43,374 nt of DNA. Source: Geobacteraceae bacterium. Lineage in GTDB: Bacteria > Desulfobacterota > Desulfuromonadia > Geobacterales > Geobacteraceae. The position numbers were made by a program, and so were the translations under genes. The notes under the pieces were generated by a model. That model did no database searches and was not told where the DNA came from. It saw only the letters and a program-made list of their open reading frames with translations. The stretch's first letter is position 1. Every line of letters begins with the position of its first letter. Shown here piece after piece: positions 15,685 through 23,061 of this stretch. Where the stretch lies: assembly GCA_029975275.1 (NCBI GenBank), contig JARKPN010000045.1:1-43374 (forward strand), in the 5' to 3' direction.

Positions 15685-16770
15685 TCACCCAGCCCCTGTC
15701 AGCACCCCATCCAGCGCGGCCAGCAGGCGGCTGTTGTCGTCGCGGCCCCGCACCGCCACCCGGAAGAACCTTTTGTCCAGCCCCACGAAATTCGAGCAGT
15801 CCCGAACGATGATGCACCGCTTCAACAGGGCGTCCCGCAGTTCCGGCGCCGACAACCCGTTTGCCAGTTCCACCAGCAGGTAATTGGCAGCCGACGGAAA
15901 GGGCGCCAGCCCCGGCAGGGAGGAAAATCCCCGCGCCAGGAAATCGCACTCTTCGATGCAATGGCGGATGGTCGTTTCCCGGTAGTTGCGGTCCGCCAGC
16001 GACACCACGCCGGCGGCCTGGGCCAGGGTGTTGACGCTCCACGGCTCCAGCAGGGACGCAAGCAGCCCGACCACCTCCGCCGGTCCCAGGGCGTAGCCGA
16101 GACGCAGTCCCGGTATGGCGTAGAACTTGGTCATGGAGCGGAGCACCACCCCGCCCCCCGTTTGGCAGACAATCCGCTTGGCCGACTCTCCTTCGCGGAA
16201 ATCCATGAACGCTTCGTCCAGCACGAGAAAGGTCCGTGTCGTTCGGCAGAGCTCAAGAACCTTTTCAGTCACCGCCGGGGGGAGGATCGCGCCGGTGGGG
16301 TTGGCCGGGTTGCACAGGAACAGCAGGTCCACCTCGTCCGCGAGCCGCTCCGCCAGCCTGTCCGGGGAAAGGGCGAAGCCGTCCGCGGGTGAGAGAATCA
16401 AGTGCTCTACGTCCCAGCCGGCCCGCTCCAGTGAGCGGGCATACTCGGAAAAAGCGGGGGCCACGACGAGGCCCCTCTTACCCGTCAGTATGCGGGGCAA
16501 CAGGTAAATCAACTCGGTGGATCCGTTGGCGACCACGATGTTGGAGGTGTCTACGCCGTGGAGCCCGGCCAGGGCGCGCCTCAGCTCTGCGGCCTGCCGG
16601 TCCGGATAGTGCACGAGCCGGTCAAAGGAGGCGGCGAGCGCCTCCCTCACGCCGGGGGCGGGACCGAGCGGGTTGATGCTGGCGGAGAAGTCCGTCAGCT
16701 CCTCCGGTGCTATCCCGAGGGATCGGGCCAGGGCGAAGACGTTACCGCCGTGTTCAAAGGTTTCGGTCAT
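15685..16770 (-). CDS. cobD: L-threonine-O-3-phosphate decarboxylase (cobalamin biosynthesis)
   Basis: A 361-residue fold-type I PLP enzyme that makes (R)-1-amino-2-propanol phosphate, the linker of the cobalamin nucleotide loop. HGGN (7-10) and the DFSASINPLGP stretch near the N-terminus distinguish CobD from its close relative HisC. NPANPTG (154-160) and the PLP lysine Lys215 in RSMTKFYAIPG are present, with GLRLGY following. No other cobalamin gene or riboswitch is visible nearby. It converges with the DAHP synthase gene, 18 bp away. The upstream ribosome site is weak. Histidinol-phosphate aminotransferase is the only serious alternative. Confidence 0.88.
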   Translation of the reverse strand: MTETFEHGGNVFALARSLGIAPEELTDFSASINPLGPAPGVREALAASFDRLVHYPDRQAAELRRALAGLHGVDTSNIVVANGSTELIYLLPRILTGKRGLVVAPAFSEYARSLERAGWDVEHLILSPADGFALSPDRLAERLADEVDLLFLCNPANPTGAILPPAVTEKVLELCRTTRTFLVLDEAFMDFREGESAKRIVCQTGGGVVLRSMTKFYAIPGLRLGYALGPAEVVGLLASLLEPWSVNTLAQAAGVVSLADRNYRETTIRHCIEECDFLARGFSSLPGLAPFPSAANYLLVELANGLSAPELRDALLKRCIIVRDCSNFVGLDKRFFRVAVRGRDDNSRLLAALDGVLTGAG

Positions 16771-16870
16771 ATGGATTCGTCTTTCTCCGATAACTATATA
16801 TTGCTCACGGGAGCAAACGGGAAAGAAAAAACTTTGGTAATTTCACAGCCTGTTTCTGTTCATCGCAAAC

Positions 16871-16902
16871 CTTGCGCCTCGTGCCCTGCGCCCGATTTTC
16901 TT
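16871..16902 (-). repeat. Dispersed GCGCAGGGC repeat, copy 1
   Basis: On the minus strand this stretch contains GCGCAGGGCACGAGGCGCAA, which matches the repeat at 34331-34363 with only two differences over 21 bp. It sits immediately after the uvrB stop. A third relative lies at 34503-34540. Confidence 0.7.
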
Positions 16903-18895
16903 ATCGTGCCGCCAGCTCCATGTCCTGCAGCTTCCGGATCCGGTCCCTGAGTTCCGCGGCCTTCTCGAAGGCCAGCTCCTTGGCGGCGGACAGCATCTCC
17001 TTGCGGAGCTTCTTCACCATGCCGGGAATCTTTTCCAGGGGGACATAGTCTTCCGCGGCCTCCGCCGCCTTGGGCACGGTTACGTAGTCGTGCTGCTCGA
17101 TGGATTCCAGGATGCTCCTGAGCCCCTTCTTCACGGTCTGGGGAGTGATGCCGTGCTCCCGGTTGAACTCCATCTGGATGGCGCGGCGGCGCTCGGTCTC
17201 GTCGATGCAGGCCCGCATGGAGCCGGTCACGGTGTCGGCATACATGATCACCCGGCCGGAGACGTTGCGGGCCGCACGGCCGCAGGTCTGGATCAGGGAG
17301 CGGGTCGAGCGGAGGAACCCCTCCTTGTCGGCGTCCAGGATGGCCACCAGCGAGACCTCCGGGATGTCCAGTCCCTCGCGCAGGAGGTTGATCCCCACCA
17401 GCACGTCGAACACCCCCAGCCTGAGGTCCCGGATGATCTGCATCCTCTCTATGGTGTTGATGTCCGAATGGAGGTACTTCACCTTCACCCCCAGGTCCCG
17501 GTAGTAGTCGGTGAGCTCCTCGGCCATCCGCTTGGTGAGTGTGGTGACCAGCACCCGGTCCCCCCTGGCGGTGGTCTCGCGGATCTCGTGCAGCAGGTCG
17601 TCCACCTGGCCGGAGGCGGTGCGCACCTCGATGGCCGGGTCCACCAGCCCGGTGGGGCGGATCACCTGCTCCACCACCACCCCGCCTGCCTTGCGCAGCT
17701 CGTACTCGGCCGGGGTCGCGGAGACGTAGACCGCCTGGTGTAGCTTGGCGGAGAATTCGTTGAAATTGAGCGGACGGTTGTCCAGGGCCGAGGGGAGGCG
17801 GAAGCCGTAGTTGACCAGGGTCTCCTTGCGGCTCCGGTCCCCCCGGTACATGCCGCCGATCTGGGATACGGTGATGTGGGACTCGTCGACGATGAGCAGG
17901 AAATCCCGGGGAAAATAGTCGAGCAGCGTGTAGGGGGGCTCTCCGGGTGCACGGCCGTCGAAGTGACGCGAATAGTTCTCGATCCCCTGGCAGAAGCCCA
18001 TCTCCTCCAGCATCTCGATGTCGAAGTAGGTCCGCTGTTCGATACGCTGGGCCTCCAGCAGCATGTTCTGTTCCCGGAACCAGCGGATCCGCTCCTCCAG
18101 CTCGACCCGGATCCGCTCCACGGCCCGCTCCAGGGTCTCCCTGGTGGCCACGTAGTGGGAGGCCGGAAAGATGGCGCACTTGGAGAGCCGCTGCGTTACC
18201 TGTCCCCGCAGGGGGTCGATCTCGGCTATCCCGTCCACCGTATCGCCGAAGAACTCGATGCGGAGCGCACGCTCGTCGTCGTGGGCCGGGAATACCTCCA
18301 CGATGTCCCCCCGCACCCGGAAGGAACCGCGGTGGAAATCCATGTCGTTCCGCTCGTACTGGATCTCCACCAGTTTGCTGAGGAGCTTGTCGCGGCCGTA
18401 GGCGTCCCCCTGGTGGAAGAAGATGTGCATGGCCTGGTAGGACTCGGGCGAGCCGATCCCGTAGATGCAGGAGACCGAGGCCACGATGAGCACGTCCCGC
18501 CTGGTCAGCAGGCTGCGGGTGGCGGAATGGCGCAGCTTGTCGATCTCGTCGTTGATGGACGAATCTTTTTCGATGAAGGTGTCAGTGGTGGGGATGTAGG
18601 CCTCAGGCTGGTAGTAGTCGTAGTAGGAGACGAAGTATTCCACGGCGTTGTCGGGAAAGATCTCCTTGAATTCGCCGTACAACTGAGCCGCCAGGGTCTT
18701 GTTGGGCGCGATGACCAGGGTGGGACGGTTGACGGCCGCCACCACGTGGGCCATGGTGAAGGTCTTGCCCGATCCGGTCACACCCAACAGGACCTGGTCC
18801 CGGTCGCCGCGCAGGATCCCTTCGGTCAGTTCGGCGATGGCGCCGGGTTGGTCGCCCCGGGGTTCGAAGGTGCTGATGAGCTTGAAGGTGTCCAT
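16901..18895 (-). CDS. uvrB: Excinuclease ABC subunit B
   Basis: This 664-residue protein is the DNA damage-verification helicase-like subunit of nucleotide excision repair. Walker A is GVTGSGKT (38-45); the damage-probing beta-hairpin region contains [12 protein letters not shown]; helicase motifs including [12 protein letters not shown] and QTCGRAARN follow. A UVR motif ([19 protein letters not shown]) closes the protein and would contact UvrC. The length is normal for the family. The gene begins 5 bp after the histidine kinase stop and has no convincing ribosome site of its own, suggesting translational coupling to the kinase gene. No SOS-type promoter is visible directly upstream because the kinase gene occupies that space. 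Confidence 0.97.
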   Translation of the reverse strand: MDTFKLISTFEPRGDQPGAIAELTEGILRGDRDQVLLGVTGSGKTFTMAHVVAAVNRPTLVIAPNKTLAAQLYGEFKEIFPDNAVEYFVSYYDYYQPEAYIPTTDTFIEKDSSINDEIDKLRHSATRSLLTRRDVLIVASVSCIYGIGSPESYQAMHIFFHQGDAYGRDKLLSKLVEIQYERNDMDFHRGSFRVRGDIVEVFPAHDDERALRIEFFGDTVDGIAEIDPLRGQVTQRLSKCAIFPASHYVATRETLERAVERIRVELEERIRWFREQNMLLEAQRIEQRTYFDIEMLEEMGFCQGIENYSRHFDGRAPGEPPYTLLDYFPRDFLLIVDESHITVSQIGGMYRGDRSRKETLVNYGFRLPSALDNRPLNFNEFSAKLHQAVYVSATPAEYELRKAGGVVVEQVIRPTGLVDPAIEVRTASGQVDDLLHEIRETTARGDRVLVTTLTKRMAEELTDYYRDLGVKVKYLHSDINTIERMQIIRDLRLGVFDVLVGINLLREGLDIPEVSLVAILDADKEGFLRSTRSLIQTCGRAARNVSGRVIMYADTVTGSMRACIDETERRRAIQMEFNREHGITPQTVKKGLRSILESIEQHDYVTVPKAAEAAEDYVPLEKIPGMVKKLRKEMLSAAKELAFEKAAELRDRIRKLQDMELAAR

Positions 18896-18900
18896 TGGGT

Positions 18901-19785
18901 TCAGATCTCGATGCGGAAGCGGGCACCCCCCTCCACGTTGTCGGCGGTCAGCCTGCCGCCCATTTTCTGCTCGATGATGATTCTGGCCGTGTAGAGCCCG
19001 AGCCCCAGCGACTTTTCCGGAGAGCGGGTGGTGAAATACGGTTCGAAGATCCGGTCCATGACCGCCTCGGGGATGCCTCCGCCGTTGTCGATGACGGTGA
19101 CGACCGTCCTGCTCCCTTCCCGAAAGGCGCGGATCCGTATCATCGGTTCGCCTGTTTGCCGTTCGCTGAATACCTCCCGGGCATTGCCGATGATGTTCAG
19201 AATCGCCTGGGACAATTCATTGGGATAACCTGTCGCCGCCAGTCCGTTGTCCGCCTCGATGGTTACCGCGATATTGCGGCACCTGAGGCTCGACTCGATG
19301 AAGGAAACGGAGCGTTCCAGCAGCTCCCGCACTTCGAAAATCCGGCTCTCGGTGTCGATGCTGAAAAAGCTGCGGTACTCGTTCAGTGTCTGTGACATCC
19401 GCTGGATTACGCCCAGAGCGTTGTCGACATTTTTCTCCAGGTATTCCCGGGTGAATTCGCCGTACACGTAGCACTCCCGCAGGTCCTGTATCAGCAGGGA
19501 AACGGTGGTCAGGGGCTGTCTCCACTGGTGGGCGATGTTGCCGACCATCTCAGCCATGGCCGCCTGGCGGCTCCGGAGGATCTGGAGATGGTCCTTTTCA
19601 CGGATCCTGTCCACCTCCTGCCGGATATTCTCGTCCAGGGGCCGGTCCGGTTGCCGCGTCAATTCTTCGAGCCGCTGCTCCAGCGCCCGGAGCCGGGCCC
19701 GGCAGGTCCGCAATTCCTCGGTCTGCCGCTCAAGCTGTTTCCGGAGGTCGTCGTTCTCCGGGGTTCCCTGTTTGTTTCCTCGCAT
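18901..19785 (-). CDS. Soluble sensor histidine kinase (coiled-coil, HWRQPL type)
   Basis: A 294-residue protein without membrane segments. An N-terminal coiled coil (about residues 10-75) precedes the phosphoacceptor box with His86 in [13 protein letters not shown]. The ATPase domain is complete: N-box LNIIGNA, D-box [10 protein letters not shown]-box FEPYFTT and G2 box [10 protein letters not shown]. It has no recognisable input domain beyond the coiled coil, so its signal may come through a partner protein. No response regulator is adjacent. It is transcribed just ahead of uvrB, an unusual partner for a kinase. The start ATG 19785 has a GGAG about 9 bp upstream. Confidence 0.9.
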   Translation of the reverse strand: MRGNKQGTPENDDLRKQLERQTEELRTCRARLRALEQRLEELTRQPDRPLDENIRQEVDRIREKDHLQILRSRQAAMAEMVGNIAHQWRQPLTTVSLLIQDLRECYVYGEFTREYLEKNVDNALGVIQRMSQTLNEYRSFFSIDTESRIFEVRELLERSVSFIESSLRCRNIAVTIEADNGLAATGYPNELSQAILNIIGNAREVFSERQTGEPMIRIRAFREGSRTVVTVIDNGGGIPEAVMDRIFEPYFTTRSPEKSLGLGLYTARIIIEQKMGGRLTADNVEGGARFRIEI

Positions 19786-19867
19786 GTGTGTTTCTCCGGT
19801 CCTTGCCGATACCGGCTGTCCAGCGATTCAGATAAGGTCAATCATGTCGGCAAGTTACTTAATATTA

Positions 19868-19888
19868 ATTATTTTGATACAAAATAAT
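19868..19888. promoter_or_regulatory. AT-rich perfect palindrome in the kinase/tatA divergent region
   Basis: ATTATTTTG (19868-19876) and CAAAATAAT (19880-19888) are perfect 9-bp inverted arms around ATA. The palindrome lies 83 bp upstream of the kinase start and about 100 bp upstream of tatA, in the most AT-rich stretch of the neighbourhood. It looks like a dimeric regulator site; the regulator is unknown. Confidence 0.45.
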
Positions 19889-19921
19889 AACAGTTTCAAA
19901 ACCATCCCATAGTGGAACCAC

Positions 19922-19950
19922 TTGCAATTTCCCGCCGGTGATGCGATACT
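19922..19950 (+). promoter_or_regulatory. Candidate sigma-70 promoter of tatA
   Basis: TTGCAA (19922-19927), a 17-bp spacer and GATACT (19945-19950) form a plausible promoter. A start near 19957 would leave a leader of about 30 nt containing the AAGGAGG ribosome site at 19974-19980. Confidence 0.5.
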
Positions 19951-19986
19951 TTGCGGCGAGGCTACAGCCTTTCAAGGAGGAAGTAC

Positions 19987-20178
19987 ATGTTTGGATACAG
20001 TCCGCTGGCAATTATCATTATCCTCCTGCTGATTCTGGTGATCTTCGGCGCCGGAAAGCTCCCCGAGATCGGCTCTTCCCTCGGCAAGGGTATCAAGAAC
20101 TTCAAGAGGGCCTTCGAAGGTAAGGACGAGATCGAGCTCAAGTCGAAAAAGGGGGAGGAAGAAAACCGGGACTCCTGA
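19987..20178 (+). CDS. tatA: Twin-arginine translocase subunit TatA/E
   Basis: A 63-residue protein with one N-terminal membrane helix (about residues 7-21), the conserved [10 protein letters not shown] hinge, an amphipathic helix ([16 protein letters not shown]) and a charged tail. This is the pore-forming type of Tat subunit, which exports folded cofactor-containing proteins. ATG 19987 has a near-perfect AAGGAGG 6 bp upstream; an in-frame upstream start at 19951 adds non-homologous sequence and is rejected. No tatB or tatC is adjacent, so they must lie elsewhere. Confidence 0.95.
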   Translation: MFGYSPLAIIIILLLILVIFGAGKLPEIGSSLGKGIKNFKRAFEGKDEIELKSKKGEEENRDS

Positions 20179-20222
20179 TCAGACCACGCCGGATGCGCGA
20201 CCGGTTTCGACCTGCCCCACAG

Positions 20223-20513
20223 CTATGCCGGCAGCTCGATTTTCGGCTCCTTTCCCTTTCGATAGAGGAGAAGTGTGCGGCCGAGAACCTGGGCCACTTC
20301 CGCTCCGCAGGCCCCGGCAAGGGCGTCGGCCACCTCGTACCTGTCCATGGGGCAGCTTTCGAGCAACTTTATCTTGATCAGCTCATGACTCTCCAGCGCC
20401 GAGGTTGTTTCGTGGACGAGCGGCGTATTCACTTCCCCCTTTCCCACCAGGATAACCGGCTTCAGGTCGTGCCCGAGCCCCCTCAAAAATCTTTTCTGTT
20501 TACCGCTCAGCAT
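20223..20513 (-). CDS. yhbY: YhbY/CRM-domain RNA-binding protein
   Basis: This 96-residue protein consists almost entirely of one CRM (CRS1-YhbY) domain: LSGKQKRFLRGLGHDLKPVI at the start, then VGKGE and a HELIKIKLL helix-strand segment. YhbY-type proteins bind pre-50S ribosomal particles and help large-subunit assembly. ATG 20513 is preceded by a GGGAG about 6 bp upstream. It converges on tatA, with 44 bp between the stops and no clear terminator there. The family assignment is firm; the gene name is by homology only. Confidence 0.9.
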   Translation of the reverse strand: MLSGKQKRFLRGLGHDLKPVILVGKGEVNTPLVHETTSALESHELIKIKLLESCPMDRYEVADALAGACGAEVAQVLGRTLLLYRKGKEPKIELPA

Positions 20514-20562
20514 GTTCTCTCTCCCGTGATATCCTTTGCCGCGAACTTCCCATAATAGTCAA

Positions 20563-20593
20563 GACCCGTGAGGCCACCTGCGCCTCGCGGGTC
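20563..20593. terminator. Terminator-like hairpin upstream of the yhbY-like gene
   Basis: GACCCGTGAGGC (20563-20574) pairs with GCCTCGCGGGTC (20582-20593) with one G-T mismatch around a 7-nt loop, followed on the plus strand by TTTCGTTCGTTT. It may stop plus-strand transcripts or act in the minus-strand 5' leader. No gene end is close by, so the role is uncertain. Confidence 0.45.
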
Positions 20594-20709
20594 TTTCGTT
20601 CGTTTCACCACATCGATAAAGGTTACACCTTCACCCTCCTTTTGTACAGCCCCCGTTGACTCATGAAAATATTCCGTCCATTCCCGCAAACGCTTCCCCC
20701 TGTTTTATC

Positions 20710-20737
20710 TTGCAAATACGGACCCCACTGCTATAAT
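20710..20737 (+). promoter_or_regulatory. Candidate sigma-70 promoter upstream of the GAF histidine kinase gene
   Basis: TTGCAA (20710-20715), a 16-bp spacer and a perfect TATAAT (20732-20737). Transcription would start near 20744, giving a leader of about 250 nt that contains the inverted repeat pair 20755-20768 / 20949-20962. Confidence 0.55.
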
Positions 20738-20754
20738 CCAATACCCCGGAGGAG

Positions 20755-20962
20755 TGAGTTTTGAGTGTCGAGCTATAAGTTTTGAGCTAAGAAACCGTAC
20801 ACAGTGCGTAAGATGTCAAGTTTCGGATGAAAGAAGATCCGCCAAGCCTCTGCCAAGCTTCCTCATAATTCTGTATCGCCCTGAACCCGGCACCTGATTA
20901 CTGAGAAGGGCGCAATTCCGGCTTTCAAGACAAACCGGCACTGACTCAACACTCAAAACTCA
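20755..20962. repeat. Element bounded by 14-bp perfect inverted repeats (TTTTGAGT family)
   Basis: TGAGTTTTGAGTGT (20755-20768) and its exact complement ACACTCAAAACTCA (20949-20962) flank about 180 bp with no convincing gene. A further AGTTTTGAG lies at 20778-20786, and related sequence occurs at 35660-35680. The structure resembles a small non-autonomous insertion or repeat module placed in the leader of the kinase operon. Confidence 0.6.
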
Positions 20963-20996
20963 TAGCCCATCACCGGTTTTCCCCATGGAGGTGGAC

Positions 20997-22646
20997 GTGA
21001 AAACGGAGTGCTGCTGGGCAAAGGACGTTGTGACGGCCGCCGAGTGTCCGTATGTCTCTGCGGATGAGGCGGACCTGTGCGCTTCGCTGGAACTGAGGCT
21101 GGTGGCCAGATGCCTTGAATGTCCCCGCTTCGCCGGCGACCTGGACAGGCTGGCGGAGGATTCCGGACCTGTGGCGAAGGCCATGCGGATCCTCGCGGCG
21201 GAGGTCCTGCGGCAGAAGGCGCAACTTAACACCATGGTCGGTTTCCTGGACAGCAGGAACATGGAGATCCAGTTCCTGCACGAGATCGGCGGGATCCTTC
21301 AGACCTCGCTCGGCCTCGACGAGGTGTTGTCCGCCGCCCTGACCGCCATCACCGCGGGCAAAGGCTTCGGCATGAACCGGGCCTTTCTGCTCCTGTCCGA
21401 CAAGGAGCGCCGCTACCTGAAGGGCTACCTGGGTGTCGGTCCCAGGAACTATCAGGAGGCCTGGGATATCTGGGCGGAGATCGGCAGAAACGACTACACC
21501 CTCAGGGAAATGGCGATGCAGTTCCACGAGACCAAGCTGTCGGCTGAAAAGGACAAGTTTCAAGACATCCTGGAGAAACTCACGGTGCCGATGGGCGACC
21601 AGGGCCATATCCTCAACAGGGCGCTCCAGGAAAGAAGAGCGATCCTGGTCCACGACGCCTTCCACAACCCCGACGTGGACCCCCAGTTGGCCCGTACCCT
21701 CGGGGTGGACACCTTTCTGGTCCTCCCCCTGATCTCCAGGAACCGCCGTATCGGCGCCATCATCGCGGACAATTTCATTACCCACAAGCCGATAACCCCG
21801 CAGGATATGCATTCCATGGAGACCCTCACCTTTCCGGTCGCCTTCGCCATCGAGCGGGCATCCCTTTACGAGCGGATGCACGAGGACCTGAGCAAGCTGA
21901 CCCAGGCCAATGCAAAGCTCCGGGAACAGCAGGAGCTGATCGTCAGGATGGAGAAACTGGCCCTGTTGGGGAAGATCACCTCCAGCATCGCCCATTCCAT
22001 AAGAAACCCGTTGATGATCATCGGCGGCTTTGCCAGGTCCCTCATGAAGAACACCGGCGGGAACGACCCGAACCGGGAGGCGCTCGAAACCATCCTCACC
22101 TCGGCCAAGGAGCTGGAAACCGCCCTGTCGGAGACGCTGGGATACGCCGACTCGGTCTTCCCGGCGGTTGACCAGTGGGATGTGAACCAACTGGTGGGGA
22201 ACGTTTTTCGCGAGGTCCGGAGAAAAACCGAAGGTGACGGTATCCTGCTGACCCTGGACCTGGCGCCGGACCTTCCGGCAACCATCCTTGACTACCGGCA
22301 GATGGCCTACTGTATCAAAAAGATCATGAGCAACTCCCTCGGGAACATGTCGCCTCCCGGGGAACTCCGTGTGGCGACCCGGCTGGACGGCGACTGTATC
22401 CTGGTGGAGATCGTCGCCACGGCCGATCTTTCCGTGGCAGAGGAACCGGAAGGGGCCATGGATCCGGCTCCGGCAGGCGGTGAATTCTCCGGCGACATGG
22501 ATCTGTCCTTCTGCCGGGTCATACTTGAAAATTACTGTAAATCTTTTATTGTTGAGGAATACGAGGGCAAAGGGAGGCGGTATGCGCTCCGTCTGCCGCT
22601 GAAGAAGGAAGGAGCTGACCATGAGCAGAATTCTGGTCGTGGATGA
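20997..22646 (+). CDS. GAF-domain histidine kinase with degenerate ATPase domain
   Basis: A 549-residue cytoplasmic protein. The N-terminus is Cys-rich, with pairs at ECC (residues 4-6) and RCLEC near 38-42. A GAF sensory domain covers about 80-280, then a coiled coil and a HisKA box with His333 (SSIAHSIRNPL). The ATPase domain keeps an N-box-like stretch (IMSNSLGNM), but no DxGxG loop is visible and the G2 position reads GDMDLSFCRVIL rather than GxGLGL. ATP binding is doubtful. GTG 20997 is preferred over ATG 20985 because GGAGG (20987-20991) sits 5 bp before it. The end overlaps the response regulator gene by 26 bp. Confidence 0.82.
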   Translation: MKTECCWAKDVVTAAECPYVSADEADLCASLELRLVARCLECPRFAGDLDRLAEDSGPVAKAMRILAAEVLRQKAQLNTMVGFLDSRNMEIQFLHEIGGILQTSLGLDEVLSAALTAITAGKGFGMNRAFLLLSDKERRYLKGYLGVGPRNYQEAWDIWAEIGRNDYTLREMAMQFHETKLSAEKDKFQDILEKLTVPMGDQGHILNRALQERRAILVHDAFHNPDVDPQLARTLGVDTFLVLPLISRNRRIGAIIADNFITHKPITPQDMHSMETLTFPVAFAIERASLYERMHEDLSKLTQANAKLREQQELIVRMEKLALLGKITSSIAHSIRNPLMIIGGFARSLMKNTGGNDPNREALETILTSAKELETALSETLGYADSVFPAVDQWDVNQLVGNVFREVRRKTEGDGILLTLDLAPDLPATILDYRQMAYCIKKIMSNSLGNMSPPGELRVATRLDGDCILVEIVATADLSVAEEPEGAMDPAPAGGEFSGDMDLSFCRVILENYCKSFIVEEYEGKGRRYALRLPLKKEGADHEQNSGRG

Positions 22647-23004
22647 CGAGAGCAGCATACGGCTGCTTTATTCGCACGAACTGGCGGACGAAGGGCATGA
22701 GGTGGTCACGAGCGCCAATGCGGCGGAGGCCGTGGAGAAACTCAAAAAGGACGATTTCGACCTGATACTGCTGGACATAAAGCTGAAGAACGAAAGCGGA
22801 CTGGATCTGCTGCAGCGGATAGTCAAAGAGAGGCACAACCTTCCGGTCATTCTCTGCACCGCCTACTCCTGCTACAAGGACGATTTTTCGGCCTGGCTGG
22901 CGGACGGGTACGTGGTGAAATCCAGCGATCTCACGGAGTTGAAGCACGAGATCCGGAGGGTGCTGGAAAAAAAGGGCACGAGGAACACGAAAAAGGGCCG
23001 GTAA
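22621..23004 (+). CDS. Single-domain response regulator
   Basis: A 127-residue CheY-like receiver with no output domain. The acidic pocket is Asp8-Asp9, the phosphoacceptor Asp52 lies in LILLDIKLKN, Thr80 in LCTAY and Lys100 in VVK complete the site. All key residues are present, so it should accept phosphate. It overlaps the end of the GAF kinase gene, which marks that protein as its partner, and lies directly upstream of the glycogen-type genes. The basic tail after residue 115 looks non-conserved. With no DNA-binding domain it probably acts by protein contact. Confidence 0.9.
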   Translation: MSRILVVDDESSIRLLYSHELADEGHEVVTSANAAEAVEKLKKDDFDLILLDIKLKNESGLDLLQRIVKERHNLPVILCTAYSCYKDDFSAWLADGYVVKSSDLTELKHEIRRVLEKKGTRNTKKGR

Positions 23005-23061
23005 CCGGATCGAGACGGTACTACTGTATTACAACCAGTTAAGCAGGGAGGGTATACCACC

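Noticed and set aside
16771..16870. Cobalamin riboswitch upstream of cobD
   Set aside because: The 100-bp region is too short and lacks the B12 box; only a small GCTC/GAGC hairpin is seen.
20507..20689. 60-codon minus-strand ORF overlapping the yhbY-like start
   Set aside because: It reads through the hairpin at 20563-20593 and overlaps the start region of the yhbY-like gene in another frame; no support.
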